Source: Rhizobiaceae bacterium (GTDB taxonomy: Bacteria > Pseudomonadota > Alphaproteobacteria > Rhizobiales > Rhizobiaceae). From it: 55,837 nucleotides of DNA. Where the stretch lies: assembly GCA_017644005.1 (NCBI GenBank), contig JAEPMJ010000006.1, positions 1 to 55,837 of the forward strand, in the 5' to 3' direction. Below are positions 22,364 to 31,363 of the stretch, piece by piece. The stretch's first letter is position 1, and each line of letters opens with the position of its first letter. The notes under the pieces are model-generated. The model worked only from the letters and a program-made list of their open reading frames with translations, did not search any database and was not told where the DNA came from. The translations under genes and the position numbers were made by a program.

Positions 22364-22641
22364 CAGGCCGCACCATGCCGCGCAACATCTTCCAGCAACT
22401 GGTCGAGCCGTCCGGCGCGCTCCAGCGCGTGGAGTTCGTCAGAACCGCCGACGTGAAGGTCGCCGATGAAGATCTGCGGGAATGTCGAGCGTCCATTGGC
22501 TCTCTGGATCATCTCGCGCCGCAATTCCTGCGAAAAGCTCGCATCGTGCTCGGTGTATTGCACGCCCTTGCCTTCGAGCAGCCGCTTGGCCGCCGCACAA
22601 TAGCCGCACATCATGCGGGTATAGATTGTGACTTCGGTCAT
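22363..22641 (-). CDS. grxC: Glutaredoxin 3
   Basis: A 92-residue dithiol glutaredoxin with active site CGYC (residues 12-15) and the TFPQIFIGD cis-proline strand that binds glutathione, followed by VGGSDEL. It reduces disulfides using glutathione. Two consecutive ATGs (22644 and 22641) exist; the second is chosen because the GGAG ribosome-binding site is then 6 nt away rather than 3. It sits 17 nt after comF and overlaps the nitrilase-family gene by 1 nt. The comF-grxC-nit order is common in Hyphomicrobiales. Confidence 0.94.
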   Translation of the reverse strand: MTEVTIYTRMMCGYCAAAKRLLEGKGVQYTEHDASFSQELRREMIQRANGRSTFPQIFIGDLHVGGSDELHALERAGRLDQLLEDVARHGAA

Positions 22642-22658
22642 CATGCACTCCAGGCGCC

Positions 22659-23435
22659 CTATATAGTGTCTGCGTCTTCGGGCAGGAAGTCCCCTGGCAA
22701 TGCCATCGCAAATGTTAGAATGTCGACCTCCCGCGCGCCGGCCCTTTTCAGCACCTTCGTCACCGCCGACACCGTCGCACCGGTCGTGAACACGTCATCG
22801 ACGAGCAGTACACGCTGTCCCGTCAGTATCGGCTTGCCGGCATCCGGCACACCGAATGCGCCGCGCATATTGGCAACCCGCTCATTTGCCGCAAGCCCAA
22901 CCTGCTGACGCGTCAGCTTGATACGTTTGATCACCGCCGGTTCGAAGCGCAGGCCCGCGAGCCGGGCAACATTGCGTGCCAGCTCTGCCGACTGGTTGAA
23001 GCGACGCGATAAAAACCGTCTGGCATGCAGCGGCACCGGCACAACCAGATCGGCATCCCGCGTGAGTTCCGAACCGGCCCTGGCCATCCAGCGCGCCATC
23101 CATGGCGCAAGATCGGTACGGTCGCGGTATTTCAGGTTCTGAACCAGCTGGCGCGCGATCCCCGAATAGGCCACAGCGGCCCTTGCCCGCGCAAATGGCG
23201 GAGGTTCGGCAATCGCCGCCGGCGAAACTGCGCCTTCCCCCACCTCGAAGGCAAATGGCGTGCCCAGCACGCTGCAATAGGGCGGCTCGATGTACCGCAC
23301 TTCCGGCCAGCAGGAGGCGCACAATGTGCCTGGCTCGCGCACATGCCGCCGGCAGCCGGCGCACACCGGTGGAAACAGCACGCGCGCCAGACTTGCCGCG
23401 GCTGATACGCTATGGGTCTTGATATCTGCAATCAT
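22659..23435 (-). CDS. ComF-family phosphoribosyltransferase-like protein
   Basis: A 258-residue protein with an N-terminal double-zinc-ribbon (CAGC near residues 25-28 and CASC near 38-41) and a C-terminal type I PRTase domain with the PRPP loop VLLVDDVFTTGAT (near residues 205-217). In naturally transformable bacteria ComF helps DNA uptake, but the alphaproteobacterial member is widespread in species that do not transform, so its role here is open. It begins the minus-strand unit and is divergent from the methyltransferase at 23517. Confidence 0.9.
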   Translation of the reverse strand: MIADIKTHSVSAAASLARVLFPPVCAGCRRHVREPGTLCASCWPEVRYIEPPYCSVLGTPFAFEVGEGAVSPAAIAEPPPFARARAAVAYSGIARQLVQNLKYRDRTDLAPWMARWMARAGSELTRDADLVVPVPLHARRFLSRRFNQSAELARNVARLAGLRFEPAVIKRIKLTRQQVGLAANERVANMRGAFGVPDAGKPILTGQRVLLVDDVFTTGATVSAVTKVLKRAGAREVDILTFAMALPGDFLPEDADTI

Positions 23436-23516
23436 ATCGGCGACCAGAACCGCAGCCTATGTGAAACGCGCCAGCACGCTACGGCGGTTCGTGCCGTTTT
23501 CAAAGCGCAGGATGCA

Positions 23517-24389
23517 ATGGACCGGATTTTCGACAGCGATCTGATCACGCAGCGCAGGCTGCGGGCATTGCGTGCGGCAACACCCGGCGCCGACTTTCTG
23601 CTTGCGCATGTCGTCGATGATCTTTCGGAGCGATTTGCCGCCATCAAGCGCCGCTTTCAATACGCGGTCACGCTCCATGCATTGTCTGCGGCACCGGCGG
23701 CTGCGCTCGCCGCCTCGGGCAAAGTCGAGAGCATATTGCGGATCGAGCCGGACGCGGCATTCCTTGCAGGCAGCCCCGGCCTGGTCGCGCCTGCCGAGGC
23801 CCTGCCTCTGGCACCGGAAAGCGTCGACCTGGCCGTTTCCATGCTGGCGCTGCACGAAACCAACGATACACCCGGTCTGCTGGCGCAGATCAGACAGGTG
23901 CTCAGACCCGACGGGCTCTTCCTTGCCGTTCTGCCGGGACAGGACACGCTCACGGAGCTGCGGGCCGCCCTGCTCGCCGCGGAGACTGAACTGACGGGCG
24001 GCGCCAGTCCACGCGTTGCGCCTTTCATGGATGTACGCGCGGCCGGTGGGTTATTGCAGCGTGCCGGCTTCGCGCTTCCCGTCGCCGATACCGAAACGCT
24101 CACCATACGCTACGACACGATGTTCGATCTGATGCGCGATCTGCGGGCGATGGGTGCAACCAACGCGCTGGCCGACCGCAGCCGCAAGCCTGCTTCGCGG
24201 CGGCTTTTTCTGCGCGCCGCGCAAATCTATGCCGAGCGGTATTCCGATCCCGATGGCCGTATCAGGGCGACTTTTTCGACCATCTGGATGTCAGGCTGGT
24301 CGCCGCACCAGTCGCAGCAAAAGCCGCTCAAGCCGGGCAGTGCAAAAACGTCGTTGGCGCAAGCGCTGGCAAAACTGAAACTCGGCTAG
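23517..24389 (+). CDS. SAM-dependent methyltransferase-fold protein, NDUFAF5/BioC-like
   Basis: A 290-residue protein of the Methyltransf_11 fold. The N-terminus (DRIFDSDLITQRRLRALRA) and the LLAHVVDDLSERFAAIKRRF stretch resemble the alphaproteobacterial relatives of the mitochondrial complex I assembly factor NDUFAF5. The usual SAM motif I glycine cluster is not obvious, which is also so in that group. The later LDLAVSMLALHETND stretch and the LRPDGLFLAVLPG strand are clear. The ATG at 23517 has a GCAGGA ribosome-binding site; an in-frame start 35 codons upstream would overlap comF and is not preferred. It converges on the Flp pilin gene, 3 nt apart. Confidence 0.8.
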   Translation: MDRIFDSDLITQRRLRALRAATPGADFLLAHVVDDLSERFAAIKRRFQYAVTLHALSAAPAAALAASGKVESILRIEPDAAFLAGSPGLVAPAEALPLAPESVDLAVSMLALHETNDTPGLLAQIRQVLRPDGLFLAVLPGQDTLTELRAALLAAETELTGGASPRVAPFMDVRAAGGLLQRAGFALPVADTETLTIRYDTMFDLMRDLRAMGATNALADRSRKPASRRLFLRAAQIYAERYSDPDGRIRATFSTIWMSGWSPHQSQQKPLKPGSAKTSLAQALAKLKLG

Positions 24390-24392
24390 TCG

Positions 24393-24560
24393 CTAGTTCA
24401 ACGACTGCTGCAGCCTGCTGGTGTTGTTCGCGAATAGGAACTCGATTGAATTGGTCGCGGTGGCAACCCCGGCGACAATCGCCAGCGACAGCACCGCGAC
24501 GATAAGTCCGTATTCGACGGCGGTGGCGCCGCCACGGTCCTCAATGAAGCGCTTGATCAT
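24393..24560 (-). CDS. Flp/Fap-type IVb pilin
   Basis: A 55-residue prepilin. The short basic leader MIKRFIEDRGG is followed by the ATAVEYGLI motif with Glu at +5 after the likely cleavage site, then one hydrophobic helix. This is the standard Flp pilin processed by TadV/CpaA prepilin peptidase. No tad/cpa machinery genes lie in this window, so the gene is an orphan here; the rest of the system, if present, is elsewhere. An upstream in-frame start at 24647 is not supported. Confidence 0.92.
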   Translation of the reverse strand: MIKRFIEDRGGATAVEYGLIVAVLSLAIVAGVATATNSIEFLFANNTSRLQQSLN

Positions 24561-24640
24561 GCTGGCACCCCTGTTCTGGCACGGCAACGTAGTCCGAAGC
24601 CTGTTATGAATCGTTAACGCGACAATGCCGCCGCCGCCGC

Positions 24641-24967
24641 TCAACAATCGCCGGTGCGGGCACCATTTTTCCTGATGATGCAGATCGCGTTGGGGCTGGA
24701 CTGCAGCACGCTGCGGCGGATCGTGTAGCTGCCGCCACTTGCACCTCCCGCCGGTCCAATCGATCCTGTCGCCATTGTGTCGAGACCGATGGGAGCGCGC
24801 GCCATGAGTGATTGAGCCTGACGCTCGGCAAAAGGCGTGACGAAAAGCGCCAGCGCGATCGCGGCGGCACCAAACAAAAGCGCAAACCGCAAAGAACCCG
24901 CTACACCCAGAAAATCCTGCGGTTCATCTTCCTGGGGTGGTGTGTTCCAGCTCTGCTCAGGCCACAT
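24641..24967 (-). CDS. Small single-pass membrane protein of unknown function
   Basis: A 108-residue hypothetical protein. A 20-residue hydrophobic segment (LRFALLFGAAAIALALFVTP, about residues 27-46) follows an acidic N-terminus, and the C-terminal half would be periplasmic. Its tail has two close cysteines (AICIIRKNG ... GDC) that could form a disulfide. I recognise no domain. It lies directly upstream of the Flp pilin on the same strand (80 nt), so the two may be co-expressed. Confidence 0.6.
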   Translation of the reverse strand: MWPEQSWNTPPQEDEPQDFLGVAGSLRFALLFGAAAIALALFVTPFAERQAQSLMARAPIGLDTMATGSIGPAGGASGGSYTIRRSVLQSSPNAICIIRKNGARTGDC

Positions 24968-25075
24968 CCGGCGTGCTCCTTCATGCCATACCGGCGTCGA
25001 TCGCCGGCCCGCATGCGAGCAACTATTTCATTGCCGCGTGAAGGATCCGTTAATCATGATTGACTTGGAGTTGCT

Positions 25076-25492
25076 TCAGAGCAAGTCGATCAGATGTGCG
25101 ATCAACGGTTCGTCGGCTGGCGGCATGGGATAATCGCGCAGCTTCCGCGGCCGCACCCATTTGAGCGCCTGATGTTCCGCTGCAACCGGCGTTCCCCAGA
25201 AACGCCGGCACACAAAAAGCGGCATCAGCAGATCGAAATCCTCATAGGTGTGGCTGGCAAAGGTCAGTGGCGCCAGGCAGGCCACTTTGGTCTCGATCCT
25301 GAGCTCTTCGCGAAGCTCGCGCACGATCGCCTCTTCCGGCGTTTCTCCGTCTTCCAGCTTGCCGCCCGGAAACTCCCACAAGCCGGCCAGCGACTTGCCT
25401 TCAGGCCGCTGCGCGATCAGTACCCGCGAGTCGGCATCGACCAGCGCACATGCGACAACGATAAGCAGTCTGCGAGAGCCCTGCCCGCTCAC
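25076..25492 (-). CDS. mutT: MutT-family Nudix hydrolase (probable 8-oxo-dGTP diphosphatase)
   Basis: A 138-residue Nudix enzyme that most likely removes oxidised nucleotides from the pool. The Nudix box is GKLEDGETPEEAIVRELREE followed by L-R-I, where the usual near-final glycine is arginine; other key residues (RE-x-x-EE) are intact. The MutT-style context GLWEFPGGK precedes it. The start is a GTG at 25492 that overlaps the stop of the GNAT gene by 4 nt (GTGA), giving translational coupling; upstream in-frame ATGs lie inside the GNAT gene and are rejected. The 108-nt space to 24968 contains nothing I recognise. Confidence 0.87.
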   Translation of the reverse strand: MSGQGSRRLLIVVACALVDADSRVLIAQRPEGKSLAGLWEFPGGKLEDGETPEEAIVRELREELRIETKVACLAPLTFASHTYEDFDLLMPLFVCRRFWGTPVAAEHQALKWVRPRKLRDYPMPPADEPLIAHLIDLL

Positions 25493-26268
25493 TTTCCGTC
25501 CCCTTGTGGGCGGCGGTAGTGATAACGGTATGCTTCGCAGAACCCGAGGGAGCGGTAGAGCGCAATCGCGGCTTCGTTGTCGGCTTCGACCTGAAGCCAG
25601 GCGATGCGGGCACCGCGCGTGCGCGCCCACTTCATGGCCGACAAAACGATGCGGCGGCCATGGCCGTTGCCGCGCGCCGCCTCATGCGTTGCGACCTCGA
25701 AAAGGCCGGCCAGTGCGCCGTCATGAACGCACAGGGCGCTGGCCACGGCCTTGTCTTCGGCATCGATTGCAAAAAGCCCCGCCTCAGGCTCGATGGAACT
25801 GATCAGCTCCGTCAGTCCAGGCCGCAGCGAAGCCTCATGCGCATGCGTGCGGATCGTCGCGCTGACATAGCGGCCGATATCCTTGAGCGGAATGATCGGC
25901 ATCACCTCGTCGAGGTCAGCGGATCTCAGCGGCATCATCATCACCAGCGATTCGGAAAATCGTTCCCACCTGTCGGCATCGAGCCGGCCGGTAAGCTGCT
26001 CCCCTGCCAGTGGCGACATGCGAAACACAAGCGGCCGCCCATAGGCCTCAAACCGCCTGGCCGCGCGTTCGATACGGCCGTCTATGTCGCGCACATCGCC
26101 CGGATCGAGGGGATTGACGGAATTGAGCCGTTTGGCCGGATGTCCGGCCGTAAGCCGGATGATCCAGGTATGATCGTAATGCACCGAGGCGGCCGGCCAG
26201 GCCCTGAAACCGGCGGCTTCGAAACGCCTCACCACGCCGAGCGGCGATGTATTCAGCAATTCGCTCAT
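25489..26268 (-). CDS. GNAT-family N-acetyltransferase
   Basis: A 259-residue protein whose C-terminal half is a GNAT fold: the acetyl-CoA loop ARGNGHGRR (near residue 195) follows the LAGLFEVATHEA strand, and the protein ends with NEAAIALYRSLGFCEAYRYHYR. The N-terminal half is a degenerate second domain. The substrate is unknown. It follows argJ after 8 nt and overlaps mutT, so argJ, this gene and mutT probably share a transcript. Confidence 0.88.
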   Translation of the reverse strand: MSELLNTSPLGVVRRFEAAGFRAWPAASVHYDHTWIIRLTAGHPAKRLNSVNPLDPGDVRDIDGRIERAARRFEAYGRPLVFRMSPLAGEQLTGRLDADRWERFSESLVMMMPLRSADLDEVMPIIPLKDIGRYVSATIRTHAHEASLRPGLTELISSIEPEAGLFAIDAEDKAVASALCVHDGALAGLFEVATHEAARGNGHGRRIVLSAMKWARTRGARIAWLQVEADNEAAIALYRSLGFCEAYRYHYRRPQGDGK

Positions 26269-26276
26269 AACGGCCT

Positions 26277-27518
26277 TTAGGAGCGGTAGTCGCCGTTGAT
26301 GGCGACATATTCCTTGGTGAGATCGCAGGTCCAGACGGTCGCCTTGCCGCGGCCAATTCCGATATCGACCCCGATGCTGATTTCGTCACCGCGCATGTAG
26401 TCCGACGCTGCGGCTTCCGAATAGTCGGGGTCGCGTTCGCCACGATGAGCCACGCGCAGCTTGCCGAAGCTGATGCTCAGAAGATCACGGTCGGCAGGCT
26501 CCCCTGCTTTGCCGACAGCCATGACCACACGTCCCCAGTTCGCATCCTCGCCGGCAACCGCTGTTTTCACCAGCGGCGAGTTCGCGATCGCCATCGCGAT
26601 TTTCTTTGCAGAGCGGGAGGATCTTGCACCGCTGACATTTACCTCGATCAGCTTGCGCGCGCCTTCACCGTCGCGCGCGATCTGCATGGCCAGAGATTTC
26701 ATCAGCCGGTTGAGAGCGCGCTTGAAGCCAGCGAGCCGCGGATCGCCGGCATGGGTGATTTCGGGCGCCCCATGAGCCTTGGCAGCGCCGGTCGCGAACA
26801 TCATCAGCGTATCGCTTGTGGACGTGTCTCCGTCGACAGTGACGGAATTGAACGTCTTGGCGGCGCCTTTCGACAACAGCGCCTGCAACGCTGGAGCGGC
26901 TATCGGTGCATCGGTGGCCACGAAGGCCAGCATCGTCGCCATGTCTGGCGCGATCATACCGGCACCCTTGGCGATGCCGTTGATGGTGACATCCGCTTCG
27001 CCCAGTCTGGCCACGGCAGTCGCATATTTCGGAAACGTATCCGTCGTCATTATCGCCTTGCCGGCCTGCAGCCAGCCATTGGGCTCGGCGTCTTCCGCAA
27101 GCTTGGCAAGCAGATGCGCGAAACGCCCGGCGTCCAGCGGCTCGCCGATCACGCCGGTGGAAGCAAGGAAGACGTCACGCTCGCTGGCTCCGACGGCGCT
27201 GGCCGCAGCCTCGGCGGTCATGCTTGTCGTCTCGCGCCCGCGCTTGCCGGTAAAGGCGTTGGCATTGCCGGAATTGACGACAAGAATGCGCGCCGATCCG
27301 CCCGGCAGGTTTTCGCGGCAGAAATCGACCGCCGCCGATGGGCATTTCGAACGCGTGAAAACACCCGCAGCTGAAGTTCCGGCGCCGAACACCATGACCA
27401 TAAGGTCGGTGCGCCCCTTGTATTTGATCCCGGCTTCCGCCGTCGCAATGCGCACTCCGGCGATCGCTGGCATTTTCGGGTGTTTTTTCGGAGCGAGCGG
27501 CGAAATGCTTGTCGACAT
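26277..27518 (-). CDS. argJ: Bifunctional ornithine acetyltransferase / N-acetylglutamate synthase
   Basis: A 413-residue enzyme of arginine synthesis that moves acetyl from N-acetylornithine to glutamate and may also use acetyl-CoA. It is a self-cleaving Ntn-like protein: the nucleophile Thr lies in DMATMLAF (near residue 192), with the upstream [12 protein letters not shown] conserved. The C-terminus ends in the expected [11 protein letters not shown]. The ATG at 27518 fits. It lies 19 nt downstream of the PpiC-type gene; the PpiC-argJ-GNAT-mutT order is usual in this group. Confidence 0.96.
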   Translation of the reverse strand: MSTSISPLAPKKHPKMPAIAGVRIATAEAGIKYKGRTDLMVMVFGAGTSAAGVFTRSKCPSAAVDFCRENLPGGSARILVVNSGNANAFTGKRGRETTSMTAEAAASAVGASERDVFLASTGVIGEPLDAGRFAHLLAKLAEDAEPNGWLQAGKAIMTTDTFPKYATAVARLGEADVTINGIAKGAGMIAPDMATMLAFVATDAPIAAPALQALLSKGAAKTFNSVTVDGDTSTSDTLMMFATGAAKAHGAPEITHAGDPRLAGFKRALNRLMKSLAMQIARDGEGARKLIEVNVSGARSSRSAKKIAMAIANSPLVKTAVAGEDANWGRVVMAVGKAGEPADRDLLSISFGKLRVAHRGERDPDYSEAAASDYMRGDEISIGVDIGIGRGKATVWTCDLTKEYVAINGDYRS

Positions 27519-27537
27519 GGCAGCCTTCCCGCTTCCC

Positions 27538-28392
27538 CTACTGGCCGTCGACGGCCTCTACGGCCGCCTTGAGTGCCGGGTCGGATATTTCGACATCGGC
27601 TGCCTTTCTGAGTTCGGCAATCTCGGCGAAATATTTCTCGCGCAGCAAAATCGAACGTATCTGCCGTTCTACCTGCTCGAATGCAGGCGGCTGCTGCGGT
27701 CGCTTGTCGGTCAGCTTTATGACGTGAAATCCGAACTGCGACTTCACCGGCTCCTGCGAATAACCCCCGACATCCAGGGCGAATGCCGCGCTCTCGAATT
27801 CAGGCACCATGCGGCCGGGACCGAAGAAACCGAGGTCGCCGCCATTCTGCGCCGAGCCGTCGCTGGAGTGCTGTTTCGCCAGTTCGCCAAAATCGGCTCC
27901 TTCGCCAAGCTGGCGAATGATATCGCGTGCCTCGTCTTCGGTCTTTACCAGAATGTGCGATGCACGAACCTCGTTGGTGACGGGTGCCGACGCGATCTCG
28001 GCATCGTAGCGGGCCCGCACCGCCTCGTCGGTCACGGCGTTTGCAACACGGTCCTTGACGAATTCGCTGTGCAGCGCCCGGTCGCGCAGAAAGTCCATTC
28101 GCCGCTGGAATTCCGGATCGTCGGCAACGCCGGCCTGCTCCGCCGCCGTTGCCGCCAGCTTGATTTCGATGATCGCCGAGACCGCCGCGGCGCGGCGCTG
28201 ATCCTGCGGCAGCTGCTCGAACTGCGGGTCAAGATCGCCTTCGGCGAGCGTCACGTCAGCTTCGGTGATGGTGTGGCCGTTCACGGTCGCAATGACTGTC
28301 GCTTCTTGCGCCCTCACTGCTCCGGGAACTGAAATTGCGGCGGCACCGGCGAGGATAACGGCGGCGGCTGCCCGACCAATTAGGTGATGCAT
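27538..28392 (-). CDS. PpiC-type parvulin peptidyl-prolyl isomerase, periplasmic
   Basis: A 284-residue secreted folding factor. The signal peptide ([20 protein letters not shown], cleavage after VRAQ) is followed by a SurA/PrsA-like N-terminal helical domain and one parvulin domain (about residues 135-230) with [19 protein letters not shown] and [17 protein letters not shown]. It isomerises prolyl bonds and may chaperone outer-membrane proteins. The ATG at 28392 gives the signal peptide, and an ACCGGAGAAG sequence lies upstream; longer in-frame starts run through the secA promoter and are rejected. It is divergent from secA. Confidence 0.92.
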   Translation of the reverse strand: MHHLIGRAAAAVILAGAAAISVPGAVRAQEATVIATVNGHTITEADVTLAEGDLDPQFEQLPQDQRRAAAVSAIIEIKLAATAAEQAGVADDPEFQRRMDFLRDRALHSEFVKDRVANAVTDEAVRARYDAEIASAPVTNEVRASHILVKTEDEARDIIRQLGEGADFGELAKQHSSDGSAQNGGDLGFFGPGRMVPEFESAAFALDVGGYSQEPVKSQFGFHVIKLTDKRPQQPPAFEQVERQIRSILLREKYFAEIAELRKAADVEISDPALKAAVEAVDGQ

Positions 28393-28477
28393 TCGGACTT
28401 CTCCGGTTGGTTGTGAAGGGCACATTTCAGCCGAATTCTGGCTCTTTTGTGCAGGCCGCAACCGCCTTGTGGCGGCG

Positions 28478-28506
28478 TTGACATCGATAGTGCCCCCTCT
28501 TATCTG
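28478..28506 (+). promoter_or_regulatory. secA promoter (sigma-70 type)
   Basis: TTGACA (28478-28483), a 17-bp spacer and TATCTG (28501-28506) form a near-consensus promoter facing secA. The start site would be near 28513, leaving a leader of about 110 nt that contains a perfect 7-bp hairpin (ACTTCCG / CGGAAGT, 28525-28545) with a U-rich loop. Confidence 0.7.
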
Positions 28507-28621
28507 TCCTTCGACTCCGCGTCCACTTCCGTTTTTTCCGGAAGTCCGTTCACATCCGGGGCGTCCGCGCGAGCAGACGAGATTGCCGCCGGCCCTTCGA
28601 CATTGCTTTGAAAGGACCATA

Positions 28622-31351
28622 ATGGTCAGTTTTGGTGCCCTGGCCCGCAAGGTATTCGGCTCTTCGAACGACCGGCGGCTGAAGGCGATGCGCCCGCGTA
28701 TCGAGGCCATCAATGCCATGGAAAACGAGCTTGAGGCTCTGAGCGACGCCGACTTGGCGGCGCGCACGGTCAAGTTCCGCGAAGACCTCGCCAATGGTGC
28801 CAAGCTCGATGATCTTCTGGTGCCCGCATTCGCGACGGTCCGCGAAGCCTCGCGACGGGCGCTCGGCATGCGGCCCTTCGACGTGCAGCTCATCGGCGGC
28901 ATGGTTCTGCACGAAGGATCGATCTCCGAGATGAAGACCGGCGAAGGCAAGACCCTCGTCGCAACACTGCCGGTCTACCTCAACGCGCTTGAGGGCAAGG
29001 GCGTGCACGTCGTCACCGTGAACGACTACCTCGCCACCCGCGATGCGGAATGGATGGGCCGGCTCTACAAATTCCTCGGCCTCTCCGTCGGCGTCATCGT
29101 GCACGGCATGAATGACGACCAGCGCCGCGAGGCCTATGCCTGCGACGTCACCTACGCCACCAACAACGAGCTCGGCTTCGACTATCTGCGCGATAACATG
29201 AAATATGAGCGCGGCCAGATGGTGCAGCGCGGTCACAATTTCGCGATTGTCGATGAGGTGGACTCCATCCTGATCGACGAGGCGCGCACGCCGCTGATCA
29301 TCTCCGGTCCGCTCGACGACAAGTCGGACATGTACAACGCCGTCGACGCGCTCATCCCCAATCTCGTCGAGAGCGACTACGAGATCGACGAAAAGCAGCG
29401 CACGGCAACCTTCACCGAGGAAGGCACCGAGAAGATGGAAAATCTTCTGCGCGAAGCCGGCCTCATGAAGGGCGAGTCTCTCTACGACATCGAAAATGTC
29501 GCCATCGTCCACCACGCTAACAATGCGTTGCGCGCTCACCGGCTGTTCCAGAAGGACAAGGACTATATCGTCCGCAATGGCGAGATCGTCATCATCGACG
29601 AATTCACCGGCCGCATGATGCCGGGCCGGCGCTATTCGGAAGGCCTGCACCAGGCGCTGGAAGCCAAGGAACACGTCGCCATTCAGCCCGAAAACCAGAC
29701 GCTGGCCTCGGTGACGTTCCAGAACTATTTCCGCATGTACTCCAAGCTCGCGGGCATGACCGGCACGGCGGCGACCGAGGCTGAGGAGTTCGGCAACATC
29801 TACGGCCTCGATGTGGCCGAGATTCCCACCAACCTGCCGATCCAGCGCGCCGACGAAGACGACGAGGTCTACCGGACGACGGAAGAGAAATACAAGGCGA
29901 TCGTCGACGAAATCCGCGCCGCCAGCGCCAAGGGCCAGCCCATGCTGGTCGGCACAACGTCGATCGAAAAATCGGAGTATCTGGCTGAGCGCCTGCGTGC
30001 CGAGGGCGTCACCAATTTCCAGATCCTCAATGCACGCCACCACGAACAGGAAGCTCAGATCGTTGCCCAGGCGGGCGTGCCCGGCGCGGTCACCATCGCC
30101 ACCAACATGGCTGGCCGGGGCACCGACATCCAGCTCGGCGGCAACGCTGATATGCGCATCGCCAATGAGCTTGGCGACATGGAGGACGGACCGGAGCGCA
30201 AGAAGAAGGAAGAGGCGATCCGCGCCGACGTCAAGGCGCTGAAGGAAAAGGCGCTGGCCGCAGGCGGCCTTTATGTGCTTGCGACCGAACGCCACGAGTC
30301 GCGCCGTATCGACAACCAGCTGCGCGGCCGCTCGGGCCGTCAGGGCGACCCCGGACGCTCGAAATTCTACTTGTCCCTGCAGGACGACCTGATGCGCATC
30401 TTCGGGTCGGAGCGCATGGACGGCATGCTGCAGAAGCTCGGCCTTCAGGAAGGCGAGGCGATCATCCATCCGTGGATCAACAAGGCGCTCGAAAAAGCAC
30501 AGAAGAAGGTGGAAGCGCGCAACTTCGACATCCGCAAGAACCTGCTCAAATACGATGACGTGATGAACGACCAGCGCAAGGTGGTCTTCGAGCAGCGCCT
30601 CGAGCTGATGGACGGCGAATCGCTTACCGAAACCGTCGCCGAGATGCGCCAGGACGTCATCGATGACATGGTGGCGCGCAACATCCCTGAAAAGGCCTAT
30701 GCCGAACAGTGGGATATCGAGAAACTCAAGGAAGACGTCCGCACCCACCTCAATCTCGACTTGCCTGTCGAGGAGTGGGCAAAGGAAGAGGGTATCGACG
30801 AGGAGCACATCCGCGAGCGCCTGACCGAGGCCGCCGACAAGGCTGCTTCCGAGCGCGCCGAGCGTTTCGGCCCCGATATCATGACCTATGTCGAAAAGAC
30901 GGTGCTGTTGCAGACACTCGACCATCTGTGGCGCGAGCACCTCGTCAATCTTGATCATCTCCGCTCGGTGATCGGATTCCGCGGTTATGCGCAGCGCGAC
31001 CCGCTCAACGAATACAAGTCCGAGGCCTTCGAGCTGTTCCAGGCCATGCTGGCAAATCTGCGTCAGGCGGTCACGGCCCAGCTGATGCGAGTCGAACTTG
31101 TACGCGAGGCGGCGGACACGCCGCCCCCGCAGGCGCCTGACGGCGAAGGTGTCCATATCGACGCCACGACGGGCGAGAACGACTTCGGCGAGGGCAGCGG
31201 CGACACGATGACCCTCACGCAGCCACGTCAGGCTGCGGCCGAAGCGCGCGATCCCAACGATCCTTCGACCTGGGGCAAGGTTGGCCGCAACGAAGCCTGT
31301 CCCTGCGGTTCAGGCAAGAAATACAAGCACTGCCACGGCGCTTTCGCCTAA
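28622..31351 (+). CDS. secA: Protein translocase ATPase SecA
   Basis: A 909-residue motor that drives preproteins through SecYEG. The N-terminal DEAD-like motor has Walker [12 protein letters not shown] (near residue 108) and Walker [13 protein letters not shown]. The preprotein cross-linking domain, second nucleotide-binding domain ([25 protein letters not shown]), helical scaffold and a C-terminal zinc-binding SecB-interaction motif ([14 protein letters not shown], about residues 892-905) follow in order. The ATG at 28622 gives the standard [18 protein letters not shown] start. It converges on an antiporter gene 12 nt away. Confidence 0.97.
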   Translation: MVSFGALARKVFGSSNDRRLKAMRPRIEAINAMENELEALSDADLAARTVKFREDLANGAKLDDLLVPAFATVREASRRALGMRPFDVQLIGGMVLHEGSISEMKTGEGKTLVATLPVYLNALEGKGVHVVTVNDYLATRDAEWMGRLYKFLGLSVGVIVHGMNDDQRREAYACDVTYATNNELGFDYLRDNMKYERGQMVQRGHNFAIVDEVDSILIDEARTPLIISGPLDDKSDMYNAVDALIPNLVESDYEIDEKQRTATFTEEGTEKMENLLREAGLMKGESLYDIENVAIVHHANNALRAHRLFQKDKDYIVRNGEIVIIDEFTGRMMPGRRYSEGLHQALEAKEHVAIQPENQTLASVTFQNYFRMYSKLAGMTGTAATEAEEFGNIYGLDVAEIPTNLPIQRADEDDEVYRTTEEKYKAIVDEIRAASAKGQPMLVGTTSIEKSEYLAERLRAEGVTNFQILNARHHEQEAQIVAQAGVPGAVTIATNMAGRGTDIQLGGNADMRIANELGDMEDGPERKKKEEAIRADVKALKEKALAAGGLYVLATERHESRRIDNQLRGRSGRQGDPGRSKFYLSLQDDLMRIFGSERMDGMLQKLGLQEGEAIIHPWINKALEKAQKKVEARNFDIRKNLLKYDDVMNDQRKVVFEQRLELMDGESLTETVAEMRQDVIDDMVARNIPEKAYAEQWDIEKLKEDVRTHLNLDLPVEEWAKEEGIDEEHIRERLTEAADKAASERAERFGPDIMTYVEKTVLLQTLDHLWREHLVNLDHLRSVIGFRGYAQRDPLNEYKSEAFELFQAMLANLRQAVTAQLMRVELVREAADTPPPQAPDGEGVHIDATTGENDFGEGSGDTMTLTQPRQAAAEARDPNDPSTWGKVGRNEACPCGSGKKYKHCHGAFA

Positions 31352-31363
31352 GCCCGGGTTTCG

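Noticed and set aside
24600..24625. A CtrA-like box upstream of the Flp pilin
   Set aside because: Only one half-site (TTAAC) is intact; the second half differs at two positions, so I do not count it with the outer-membrane boxes.
26779..28332. A 517-codon plus-strand open frame over argJ and the PpiC-type gene
   Set aside because: It runs opposite two clearly identified genes and its translation shows no domain; it is a by-product of codon bias.
28550..31156. An 868-codon open frame antisense to secA
   Set aside because: It mirrors the third-position GC bias of secA, has no ribosome-binding site or recognisable domain, and spans the secA promoter and leader.
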